A DNA stretch of 64,000 nucleotides from Caprimulgus europaeus (Eukaryota; Chordata; Aves; Caprimulgiformes; Caprimulgidae). This document shows positions 53,209 through 64,000 of this stretch, piece after piece; positions within the stretch are counted from its first letter, which is position 1, and the number at the start of each line of letters is the position of its first letter. The stretch is taken from NCBI GenBank assembly GCA_907165065.1, contig OU015528.1, forward strand, positions 45,747,515-45,811,514, in the 5' to 3' direction. Position numbers and translations under genes: made by a program. The notes under the pieces were generated by a model, which saw nothing but the letters and a program-made list of their open reading frames with translations, made no database searches and had not been told where the DNA came from.

Positions 53209-56200
53209 TAACGAGGAAAAACAAATCACACCATTTTATTTCTGTGTCAGTATTTTGCCCTTGGAAAGCTAGTAAAATTGTTTATTAGCACTGAAACAGG
53301 TTTATCTGAATGTTGTTCTTTATATTAACTAGAACAACTCTTAACTCAGCCTTGACTCTAAAGGTCAAAAGGTAAAAGTTTATTTATAAGTACATTGCAA
53401 GTATTATGAATAGCACTATATCAAATAAAACCAGTGCAAGTCTTCAATGATAAGCATAAAAGGACAATGAAGAAGAAATTCCACCATTTCAAATTATTCA
53501 CATAAAATATTGATATTTATGCTTTCAAAGGCAATCGCTATAAGAAGGAAAGAAAAAAAGATTTTAGGTTGTTACTGGAGATGACTGAAGGGAACCACCT
53601 ATTCTTAGGGTCGGTTTGGTAAAATTGAATCACACTGCACAAGATGCATAGAAGAATTATAAACACAGCATTTTCTTCATATGTTTTCCGCTTCTTAAGG
53701 TCCACCAAAGTTGCAGTGGCTATGATAAATTCTACTAGTTCTAGACATAATTCTTAATAATTATGAAAAGCCAAACAGGGCTGGATATTCTTCATTCCCT
53801 AAAGCAGGCAAAATTGTGTTTTGCATTGTCATATATTCTTTGTGCTCCACTGAAGCAATACTGAATGTTTTGCCTTTTTCTGTATTGACCAGCAAACTTT
53901 ACCCAACCCTCAGCTATCTATCTATCATTCACAATTCAAATGTAACAATAATTCTGAATCAGAGAGCCTGTCTATAGATTCTGGCTTCTGGCCTTCCTTT
54001 TTAACTGTCAGAAGGAGAAGAGACAGGAGAACATCTAACCTCAATACGAGTCATAGAAATGGGCTTGAACTCAGTTCTGAAACTCTTAAAATCAGTAACA
54101 TGAAGGTACTATGGATGTATGCAAAATCAGGCCAATACTTGTTTTGAAAACATAAAAAGGAGATAGAAAACTTGATAATAACTCACTTGATCAAAATATG
54201 CATTCAGTTTGGCTTAGTATACTCTTTTCTAAGTTTATACTTTGTAGTTTTTTTCTATTTCTTTCATTTTAATTTATTTTAAGACACTGTTGTTTGATGG
54301 ACTAGAAATGGTGACTTCCAGAGAAATATGAATGGCTTCAGGTCCAGGTTTTGCAGGCAGAGAAGTATGCCAAGAAGGCCAGAGATATTTTCTGGAAACT
54401 GTAGTGAGTTGTCATTAATCCAAATGTCTTCATTAAGTGATTTGCTATTGGAATATAACCAAAATTTTTGATAAAAATAGGTCTTAGAGAAATGAATCTA
54501 TAGGAATACGTGATTATTGAAAGAGCTTCTCTCCTCTAACCTGTACAATAAGCATCAACGTTCATGTTCAAGTTGTCGACTGTTCATAAAAAACAGAAGC
54601 AGGAAACACTTCAATCCAGGACATTATATAAGCCATGATGTCATACTGATATTTTTTCCTCACTTATAATTTTAAAATACTCTGTTAATTCTCTGCAACT
54701 AATGAGTCCAGATGAGACGCAATATTTTTTGCAAGTTTGTACTAGACTTAAAGATGTTAATTTATATCATAACATAACGAGCTAGAATATGACATTGTAT
54801 CCTGCAGTAATATTTACCTGTCAGGAATCAAATTAGAAGAAAATTTCAAGACAAGTAACAATTTCAAACGTGGTACTATTAATTCCAAAGGAAGATTTCC
54901 TGCAACTCTTTTTTTCTGTGGTGAAAGAAAACCCCCAAGGTAAATTAACAATGATTCCTGGATCAGAACAAAACCTGGGCTGAATAGTTCCTAAGAAATG
55001 AAACACAGTAACTCTTTTAGTGTGTATATATACACATATATATGTTATTGCTCTTGGAACAGGCTCTCAAAAATATCTTCTCTCAAGCCAGGATCAAGTT
55101 GGGGGACATAAGAGGAAACACTGCTTCTAGAATTTATCTTTCCCTATATTACAGGAGGTTATTGTATTATCCAGCTTGCTTCTGGCTGCATTCTTTCCTT
55201 CCATTACTAGCCAGAATACAGGACAAAATACCATTTTCCGTGTATTTTATTTGTCCACTGTGTGAAAATTCAAGCCTACTTAAAAACATTTTCCTTGGCT
55301 TCACTTAATGGGGCTGTGATCATAAACAACAAAAGCAGCTTGTAAATCTCTGTTTGCAGCAGTCATTGCTGCTACCAATGCTACTTAACTGCGAGTGCTA
55401 CTGCACAGCCCCAGAAGTCACTCAAAATGTCCAGAGTCTCTCATTTGGACTGACTTTGCTGCATGCTAGACCCTGGCAATGTCCCTTGCAAGAGGAGGCT
55501 TAAATGTGGTTTTTAAACACCCCTCTGTCTTTGTTCTCAGTACTGGTAACTGCCTGTCAGTTAGTGGTATCGCTTCCTTTGCATCGAAGATGCAAGCAGA
55601 TTGGTTTATAAAGAAGAAGGATTTTTACTAGGTAGGTTTGACTCTCTCATGCTTTCCAAGTGTATTTTTCAGTGTTCACTGAATTTTCATAGGAATCCTA
55701 TTCATTGTCACACAAACTACCAGGATTTTTTGTTTTAACTTTAAGAGCCTGCATTGGTGCAATTTTTCTGCATATTTTGCCTTAGTTTAGGATAAATTCC
55801 AGAATTACAAACTTTGGCAAATTGAATAATTTAAAATTGTTTAAAAATATCTACTACTGAAGCATCTTATTTTTGTGGTTTAAATCATGGTCATTTTCAG
55901 GTGTCCCGAGTTTATACAAAATGAAAGAAAGGTGTCCCAATTCTGTTATCATTGCTTACATATACAGCTTTCAAAAATATTAACTACACAGTTCACACCA
56001 CTGCATGCCATAGAACCCAACACCTGGGCTCTAGGTTGAATAACAGCCTGTATCAAATGTGATATTAGGGTAGAAACTTAAGCAGCCTCTTCCAGCCTTA
56101 ACCAGTAAGGACAAACGCTACTAAAAGCTGCAGCTGGCCATTGTCACGTTATGGATTTGTCCAAGAGATAAAATGGCCACAAGAGATTGAACTCAAGTCA

Positions 56201-58277
56201 AATAATTTGAGAGAATTACATATAAATTTGGAGATAGGGCTTTTTTATAAAGAAAAGAATAATAAAAAAATTGCATATACCTCACTGAAAAACAAGACTA
56301 AGTGCAGCAAACTGAAATCCTCTGTAAAGACAATAGAGAGAAGGGGAAACGCAGTCACAGCTGAGTGAGAGTTTAGAAATTAAATTCATAGGTAATGGAT
56401 GAAGAAGCAGCATCAGGATTATTCATGGCTCCTAGTGAGATCTTAAACACTGTCAGGACATCAGCCATAAATTATTGCGGTTTATCAGAACTTCTGTCCA
56501 CATATTTTTAGGTGCAGACAAATATCTGAATGTCACATAAGTCCTATTGTCAAGCCTTGATGTCTGTATCCATAAAATCAGGGAGGGTGGTGGGGATCCT
56601 GTCTAAAAGTCACAAGCTGTCCAGACGTTTGTCACCTGAAACCACGACCACTTTGAAGCTGTTCTCATCTATTAATATTTATGCCTTTCCCAGTCTGATT
56701 GTATGGAATGGATATATTTTTTTTCTTCTGATAAAGAAGCCAGAGATCTGGTGGTGATGACCTTTGAGCATTAGCAGTGTTCACTTATTTTCATGCTGAT
56801 GAGGTGTATTTTTATTTCTTAGCTTGAGCATATTGCTCAAATTTTGGTGCATCTCATTTGCTGCCTTTGTTTGCGCCCTGGTGGTCTTTCTCCACAAGGT
56901 GTTACAGAAATTCTTTCATTAGCTGGTCCTGGGACTGAAATCCTCTCCTACTAACTCTAATATTGAGACTTAATGAGAAATACAGACTTGTGTCACTTAC
57001 TCATCTTATTTGATGCTTCACTACCCATACAGCATTTTGTGACTGATTGACTCATTCTGTGAAAGCCTGACATCTTAGTAAGTTAATGCTTAGTTTATTT
57101 CTGTTATTTTGAAAGCAAATTCTCCCCATTATTAAGCAGTACAATATTAAAAAACCCAAACAAAACCCAAACAGTACTGAGATACTGAGTGTTTTCTCAG
57201 TGAGCATTTAGAGCTTGTTTTCCTAACGACACCAGCTTTCAGTAGTTGTGAAGAGACACAGATTTTTATATCATCATTTCATTCTACAGAGCAGTTCTAC
57301 GAATTTCAGTACTGAGGAATAAGATACTGTCTGATGTGGACAGAAACAGAGGAATCTGGATCCAGATTTTGGTTGGCAGCAGGACACCTGACATTGTGAA
57401 ATATATTGTTGAATTCCTGGATGGGTTACAGGTGCTGAAGTACAGTGAGATCCAAGGAAAAAAAAAGAAATAGCTACAATTTCAAAGCATTGGCAAGAGG
57501 CCACCTCTTGCCCTTGTATGTGGGATACAAAGTTCCCATTGATTTGGACAAGAGACTCCTGCAACCAAGGGAAAAATTGGTACCAGAACAATGGATATCT
57601 AATAACTTCCTCTGCCTTTGGCTTTTATTGTTTGATTATAAGTACTGAGTAATGGTGGTGCTTCAAAATCCCATTGTGCTGAGGTTCGTGCAGAGAAACA
57701 AACTTAAATTTTCTTCACTGCTGAGTCCAAGTAATGAGAGCAACCTGACCAGTATCTAGCTCCTTGTTTCTAAACATACCTGCAAATCATAGGTGCCTAA
57801 CCCTCCAAATGGTCATATGCACCCACATGGAAGGAGACACTTACCATCCTGTGACTCAACTCAAAACCAGCACACTGCCCCAGATATTTATAAATTAAGA
57901 CCACTTTAAATTACAGAGTATAGGAAAAAACCTTTCTGTTCATATGCAGTACTGCACAATCTGCCACACTGAGACAGCCAGTGCTATGTTCCTGAATTAC
58001 AAATAAAACTGATAAAAGTGATTAAATTGTATCCACAGAGTTAATTTATACTCGTGAAAACAAGAACTGATTTAGAGGACCCAATCTCTTTTCTCCTGCC
58101 TAAGGGTGCTCCTTCAGGCCAAAACCTTTTTTAAATAGACCCACCCCATGAAGACTAGCTCAAGGCAGAGCAGATGCTGCTGCTGCGTGCCAGAATGCAC
58201 TTCCCTCCTGACGGCAGGCACTCAGGCCCCTGCCAAAGCATGATATGTGGCACTGTCATTTGCATGCTCCTTGCAGG

Positions 58278-58340
58278 TTTGGTTTGTTCATTGTTTTTTT
58301 GTTTGTTGGGGTTTTTTATTGGTGGTGGTGTTTTGTTTTT
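58278..58340. repeat. T/G-rich low-complexity tract
   Basis: Irregular gttt, tttttt and ggtggtggtg words. Not a clean microsatellite. Confidence 0.75.
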
Positions 58341-59559
58341 TTAACTAAAGTTTATTTGCTTGCAGTGATGGCTTTACAGTGGTTCTGTTGATGCTTTTAA
58401 GAAGATGGGGTTTTGCTACCCTGACTGTGAGCTCTCCTGGCACACGCTAACCTCTAATTTAAGTTGGTCATTTAACTGTTATAAGAAGATGATAGAGGAG
58501 AGGTCATGTGCACATGCCCTACTGTACCTTCTCTGCTGGCTAGATTTTCCCCTTTTTGTCTCTCAGCATCATCACAGTGAATTTGGTCAGTGTTGAAAGA
58601 GCCACTGATGCATTTGAACATGTTAGAAGGTAGAGCTTCTAAGCTGGGTGGAAAGTTATTTTGGTAGATGAAACACTGAAAGAAAAGGCGTAATTTTGCA
58701 AGTAATTAATGTATTTTATTTTCATAAAACAGCTACAAATATACCTTTGATTTAATATCCACTGACACTTCCATGTTTATCAAGAAAAAAAGATCTCTTT
58801 ATCCTTATTGATCACACATTGTTAGTTACTGTTAATTAGTACTTACTCTCAAGCTTTCCTCTTGCAATAGATTAATATACTTGGTTTTAATTAACTGCCA
58901 AAATAGAAGAGAGAATACTGGTCTCAAAATGCTGGCAATACTGACTCAATATCACAGTAAAAACATCTATTCAAGTATTATGTTAACCAGATAATTATTT
59001 AACAGCCTGAAACTGCAAACCTTGTGAAAGCAACAGTCACCTTGTCTCCAGAAATCATGGGAACAAAACCCTAAAAAAGCAAGATCAAAAACAATGCTAT
59101 GTATTAAGCTAAGTGATGAAATTGTGCAAGAAGAAGGGGGTGCTGAATGAAAAATGCTCATGGTTTTAAATCTGCTCCAGTCTAATGCTGCAAGGCCGTC
59201 CTCAGTAAAGCTGGTATTTCCCATTGACTACGCTGGGATTTACAGCCAGTCATGCATTAACTTAGCCAAATCAGTCAAATTAATTGCAGTATCTTTTGCA
59301 GATGACAGAGTTGGGCTGGTGGTTAGGTAGAAATCTGTGTCATTCAGAATGCTGCATAATGCAACATGAAGGAGCTGCATGTTCTTATTGCCATAATACT
59401 GCATGAAACAAAGTTTTTGACACCTTTTGGAAAAAAGTTAAAAAGGAGGCACTGTTAACATTGCCCAGGAAGCTCTGCCTGTCTGGCACTTGTCTGATTT
59501 AAAATAAAGAGGGTTAGATCAAGATACTTTTCTGTCCTCAGTGCAGGCAGAAATATAAC

Positions 59560-59576
59560 TTTTTTTTTTTTTTTTT
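59560..59576. repeat. Poly-T tract
   Basis: A run of about 17 T in the NR1H4 intron. Confidence 0.85.
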
Positions 59577-60417
59577 CACTTTTGGAGTATGATTTGTAAC
59601 AATGACATTTGAAAAGTCATTTATTTCTCCTCTAGCCTTTCCAGTTACAAGCACCAAATTGCCTTTAATTATTTTTTTGATAACCTGAATTGAAGTGACA
59701 ACGTCTTGTACAGTAGATAAGGAAAAAAAAAGCAAGAACTATAAACATCTGTTTCCTGCTTTTTTGCTTTCTGGTGGAGCCTATTAAATCCAAACTGAAG
59801 CTTTTCCAATCCCATTAGAAAACAGCCCCCTCTTGTGATGGAACGGCGGTTTGTGTAATGTGCATACGGGATGATGAAATAACAGGGAAACTCCAGCACA
59901 GATGGGATGAAGGCAAAACTAGTAACCAAGAAAAATTCCATTATCCTAGTCTCAAAATTGCTCATTTTGCATGGTTTCAATAATAATTGTCGTGACATAT
60001 ATTTGTTTAAAGACTTCAGAGTTCCGTTCTCTGTAGTAAAAGCAGTAAATAAGTAGCACTGCTGAAACATCCCTTTTTACTCCCTTTCACCTCTTTTTTG
60101 GTTTATTTCTCTGTTTGGAGTATACTAATGCAGAGAAGCTCTCTGCCATAATTTCAGTTACTTCCTCCTCTATACTCATTTTTTGCTTCACCCATCCATG
60201 CTTTAGTTTCTTAATATTAGATGGTAAGCTTTCTGGGACAAGGATTGTTTTACTGCATGATTATCCAGTGCCTGGACCAGTGAATTAGTTACTCCACAGA
60301 CTGTTCACCAACATCATTTTCATCCCACTTCTGCTGTATTGACAGTAGGACTTGAGGAGATATGTGGTCAACAATTAATTTATCCAGCTGAAAACTAACC
60401 TGACACACTAGTTAGTT

Positions 60418-60470
60418 CCCCACCCCTCCCCCCCCATCCCCCCAAAAAAAGCAAAAATTAAAAAAAAATC
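60418..60470. repeat. C-run and A-run low-complexity tract
   Basis: Several C runs (up to eight) pass directly into A runs. Low-complexity sequence, prone to assembly error. Confidence 0.75.
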
Positions 60471-60779
60471 AGACTATGAATATGAGAAACGAATGATGAG
60501 AATCTTAGTCACAGCTCACTTCCTCCCATTTCCTGTCTGCTGCCAAGATGATTGTGCCCAGCGGCACAATACCTTGCACAGAGACTTCTAAAAATATCCA
60601 GTTTATCTTCGACTTTTTTCATATCATTGCTGAGCTATTCACTTCCACGAAAGGAATTCATTTGCTCTGCTTTAGGGGTCAGCTACACTTCTGTTTTTTG
60701 GGTTTTTTTTTTTCCTGTTTCTAGATTCATGTGAACTTTAAGACTTTGGTGTGTCATATGTATATGTTCCTTACATATA

Positions 60780-61225
60780 GAATCATAGAATCACAGAATG
60801 GTTTGGGTTGGAAGGGACCTTAATCATCCAGTTCCAACCCCCCTGCCAGGAGCAGGGACACCTTCCACTAGATCAGGTTGCTCAAAGCCTCATCCAACCT
60901 GGCCTTGAACACTTCCAGGGAGGGGGCATCCACAACTTCCTTGGGCAACCTGTTCAGTGTTTCACCACCCTCACAGTAAAGAATTTCTTCCTAATATCTC
61001 ACCTAAACCTACCCTCTTCCAGTTTAAAGCCATTTCTCCTTGTTCTATCACTACCTATCTTTGTAAAACAGCTTTCTTGTAGGCCCCCTTCAGGTACTGG
61101 AAGGCCGCTATAAGATCTCTCCAGCCCAAACTCTCTCAGCCTGTCCTCACAGGAGAGGTGCTCCAGCCCTCGGATCATCCTCGTGGCTTCCTCTGGACTT
61201 GTTCTAGCAGGTCCATGTCATATTG
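60780..61225 (-). mobile_element. CR1 LINE 3' end, antisense, relatively well preserved
   Basis: The reverse strand ends in the CR1 3' terminus: forward-strand aatcatagaatcacagaatg with ggttgggttggaagggacct after it. The region continues through recognisable CR1 words (ccaacctggccttgaacac, ttccagggaggg, ctcagcctgtcctcacagg) to about 61225. It is 5'-truncated and contains no intact coding. It looks less diverged than the other copies in this window, so it is probably a younger insertion. It is antisense to NR1H4. Confidence 0.93.
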
Positions 61226-62078
61226 TAAGGAACTTTGGCATTTAAAACTGCCCAAAAGAGAAACAGGCAGTTCCCCAAAAGTTAGCAATAACAAGTGCTC
61301 AAAATTTTAAATAGATAACACTGATGACTAACAACATAAATCTCGCAGAACATTAGATGCTATGACTATCGTTTGCTCTGTATAAATCTCCAGCTGTGTT
61401 ACTAAATTCACAGGATGAGCTGACTCACATCATATATATCTGCTTAACTGACTTAGACTCTTCTCAATAGTGTTAACCTTTTTACAAAACCGAGATTTGT
61501 GGCTTGTAATCTGCAGTGAACATAGGTTTCTCATGTCACACGTTTAAACACGTCACTCAGACACAAAATAAACCAGACCCTGCAAGACCATACTTTCACT
61601 CTGTTGGGACACATTACTTCCACTGAATGAAGTAAAAGTTCTCTCTGTCACAGCAAAATCTGACTTATTTGTAGTTAAGTCAAGTGACTTTATGTTTCCT
61701 TTCTTTGAGTTCCACCTGCTGAATTTCACTTTGAATTGTCCCTATTGCAGACACTCCAAACCTTACTAGTCCTGGACTTCAGCTTTGTGTTGCATACAAC
61801 ACTCAAAATCGCATTATTTCATGAGGTTTCCACACCAAGTTACAAAGTCTTCTTCCAGACTATCTCAAAATTAAGAGTAAAATTACAAGAAATCCTATGG
61901 GCCTTGCCTGTGGGAACAGAGGAGGTTCCCAGCCTTTCAGCCAAGGAAGACCAAAAGGCTTCTTGCTGCAGAACCACTGGTTCAGATCTCTATACCTTGT
62001 CAGTGCCACCGCTTCAGAGTTGCAAACAGCCATTGTCAAAAGTCTAGTGGCTGCTCTGACTCATACACAAGTTTAAGG

Positions 62079-62094
62079 AAAAAAAAAAAAAAAA
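62079..62094. repeat. Poly-A tract
   Basis: A run of about 16 A in the last visible large intron of NR1H4. Confidence 0.85.
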
Positions 62095-62930
62095 GATGTT
62101 ACAGGACTTACTTCTCTTTTACACCAAAAATAAAGAATGAACCACATCTGTAATTTAAGTCTAAGTAAGAACATTGTGACCTGATGACAAAGTCAGTAAG
62201 AGGAAGCCCAGTCGGCATGTCCCAGTTTGGTAACCCCAAAGGGTTTCGCTAATGGTGAGAGAATCACATGATCCCATCCTTAAACTGGGCTGGACTTTAA
62301 TTATTTATGGCTATGTACTTTATAATACACCAGTTTATGCTTTAAGGTAGTAGTAGTTGCAAGCAAGTTGATCTTGGACTACAGGTAACCCTATAGACCT
62401 AGCTAAAGTTTCAGGCTACATAAAAGGAGCAATTAAGACTATGGAGACAACTGAAGCAACTGCCCAAGGCAGTTAGCTGCAGAGTCAAGTTGGGCCAGAA
62501 TTAAACCATATACCCTGAGAGGTTTCCATATAACTCATGTAAAGATAGGGAACATGGGGACTGTTTCACAAACTGTGCATACTGGAAACAGAAGACAGTT
62601 AGAATATCAGCAGACAGTGGGGAAAACATGTATGAGACTTGTCCTGAAGAGCTGGATGGACAAACCTGTAGAGGAAAAGGAGCTGCTTGAAAAAAAAGAC
62701 TTTGAAACCACGTGAAAAGACATTGCCAGTGCTTGCCTGTTTCTACTCAGATCTGGAAAACAAGGATGTGTTTGCACTTTTGTAATTAATTGTCTTGCAT
62801 CAGGACTGATTTGTGCAGTAAATTTTTCCCACCGAGATAGCCAAGGCTTCAAATGCTAAATAATTGCTCTGTGACAATAAAACAGATTATTTCAATAATT
62901 AAAAAAGATTATAACTTTTTTCTCTCACAG

Positions 62931-63044
62931 GTATCTCAGATGAATTCATAACTCCCATGTTTAATTTTTATAAAAGCATTGGAGAGCTGAAGATGACACA
63001 GGAAGAATATGCGCTGCTCACAGCCATAGTTATCCTGTCTCCAG
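62931..63044 (+). CDS. NR1H4: NR1H4 exon: ligand-binding domain helices 6-8
   Basis: The 114-bp exon completes Gly and reads [17 protein letters not shown], then [20 protein letters not shown], plus one base of the next codon. It matches human FXR ISDEYITPMFSFYKS closely. The Tyr of FYKS corresponds to human Tyr369, which contacts the bile-acid 7-hydroxyl. Human Tyr361 (in DEYITP) is Phe here. The acceptor is tttttctctcacag and the donor is gtaatt at 63045. The following exon (starting DRQYIKD in mammals) is not in the window. Confidence 0.95.
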
Positions 63045-64000
63045 GTAATTTCTAATCCAGAATTAAATATTAGGGTTTTTTGAAAGAAGGCATGAGGAGT
63101 GTGATTTGAGACTTGTAAAAACTTACATTCTATGTAGAGTAAGTAAGCATAACATGCTTATTCAGTATATTTAGTTGTTAAACCAGAAAACAAGCACACA
63201 AATCCAGACTCCAGATGTCCTGCTACACCATCTAGTCTTGCATACAAGGAAAAAAGGTGCCTAAATATCCTGCTCAAAAAAACTACTGGTATCTCTTCAC
63301 TGCTTAGCACAACAGGCTTCTTCCTTCAGAAAATCCCAATGTCGTTACATGCACATCACTACAGACCATTGTGGAATGTCACATTTTTTAGAGGAAAATT
63401 GGGAAACTCTATAATTTAGAATAGAGAATTGCAATTAAGGTCTTCAGCCTTTATTGAACAAACACCAGGTGGCAAGAGCAGAAGAACAGTAGCAAGTTGC
63501 CTTCCCGACTAAGTGTTGGAAACTGACCTTTCAGAAGTATCAGCACAGGAGCATCTCAGGCCTAATTATAGGGCTTGCTGTAAAAACTAATTCTTTGACA
63601 ACATAAAACTAACCAGGTCTACCTACCAAATATGGAGAAATTGTATAGTGCCGCAAAAAGACTATCATAGGAATGGGAGAAGAGAAGCCTGATGCTTCAG
63701 GACAAAAGACAGACACCAAGGTTTTGAAATCAGGTTTCATGGAAGACAGAAAGGTGAAGCAACTCCATGGCTCTTTGAGTCAGTGTGGCTTAGGAAACTT
63801 TCTTGCACTAAAAATTCCAGTGACAAAAACCCCCATCCTTTTCTTTCTTTTCCTCCCTCTCTGAATACCCAAACACATACTTCCATATGAACAAAATAAA
63901 AAGACCAGTATTTTCTAGCAAAGAAATTTCCTCTGAAGATGAAGATTGTTGATTTCTCCCTGGTGACCTGCATGTACACACTTATCTACTGGCCAAAATT
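63045..64000 (+). other. NR1H4: NR1H4 intron (partial)
   Basis: Intron sequence to the window edge. I searched for the next FXR exon (helices 8-12, ending in the AF-2 motif) and did not find it. Short open frames here show no similarity. Confidence 0.75.

Noticed and set aside
59669-60070. 133-codon open frame on the reverse strand
   Set aside because: It lies in an NR1H4 intron, shows no recognisable domain or codon pattern, has no splice partners, and falls in AT-rich DNA where such frames arise by chance.
61736-62047. 103-codon open frame
   Set aside because: No family resemblance, no neighbouring splice context, and located within an NR1H4 intron.

Overview
This is a eukaryotic window, almost certainly avian. 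Two vertebrate genes are recognised exon by exon on the + strand, both with canonical GT/AG introns. The dispersed repeats are pieces of CR1 LINEs, the dominant retrotransposon of birds, with the typical CR1 3' end (tandem attctgtg-type octamers). Otherwise the sequence is AT-rich and repeat-poor. I cannot name the species.

Layout. Positions 1-3014 are intron of SLC17A8 and carry an old sense-strand CR1. Positions 3015-7066 hold the last four coding exons of SLC17A8 (VGLUT3, vesicular glutamate transporter 3), from about membrane segment 8 to the stop codon, followed by a 3'UTR with AATAAA signals near 7.75-7.81 kb. From about 7.83 to 31.53 kb I see no convincing coding gene. That stretch holds an internally deleted antisense CR1 with endonuclease and 3'-end sequence (14.29-15.86 kb), a 71-bp tandem duplication in a GC-richer patch (19.5-20.65 kb), and unique AT-rich DNA.

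From 31,530 to the right edge lies NR1H4 (FXR, the bile-acid nuclear receptor). Eight coding exons are visible: the FXR-alpha1/2-type start exon, the A/B plus first zinc-finger exon, the second zinc-finger exon, the hinge exon, and four ligand-binding-domain exons. They run from the start codon through the LBD residues ending I-L-S-P at 63,044. The last exon or exons (roughly 79 residues including AF-2) lie beyond the window. SLC17A8 and NR1H4 are neighbours in the same orientation in mammals as well, so the order agrees with conserved synteny. The two proteins have no known shared pathway.

I did not find a new biological system. The observations most worth a second look are in NR1H4. Tandem splice donors 12 nt apart preserve the +/-MYTG isoform choice. 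A Phe sits where human FXR has the bile-acid-contacting Tyr361. One ligand-domain exon has two competing AG acceptors, the upstream of which would cause an immediate stop. Most other open frames are chance openings in intron or intergenic DNA and were left out.
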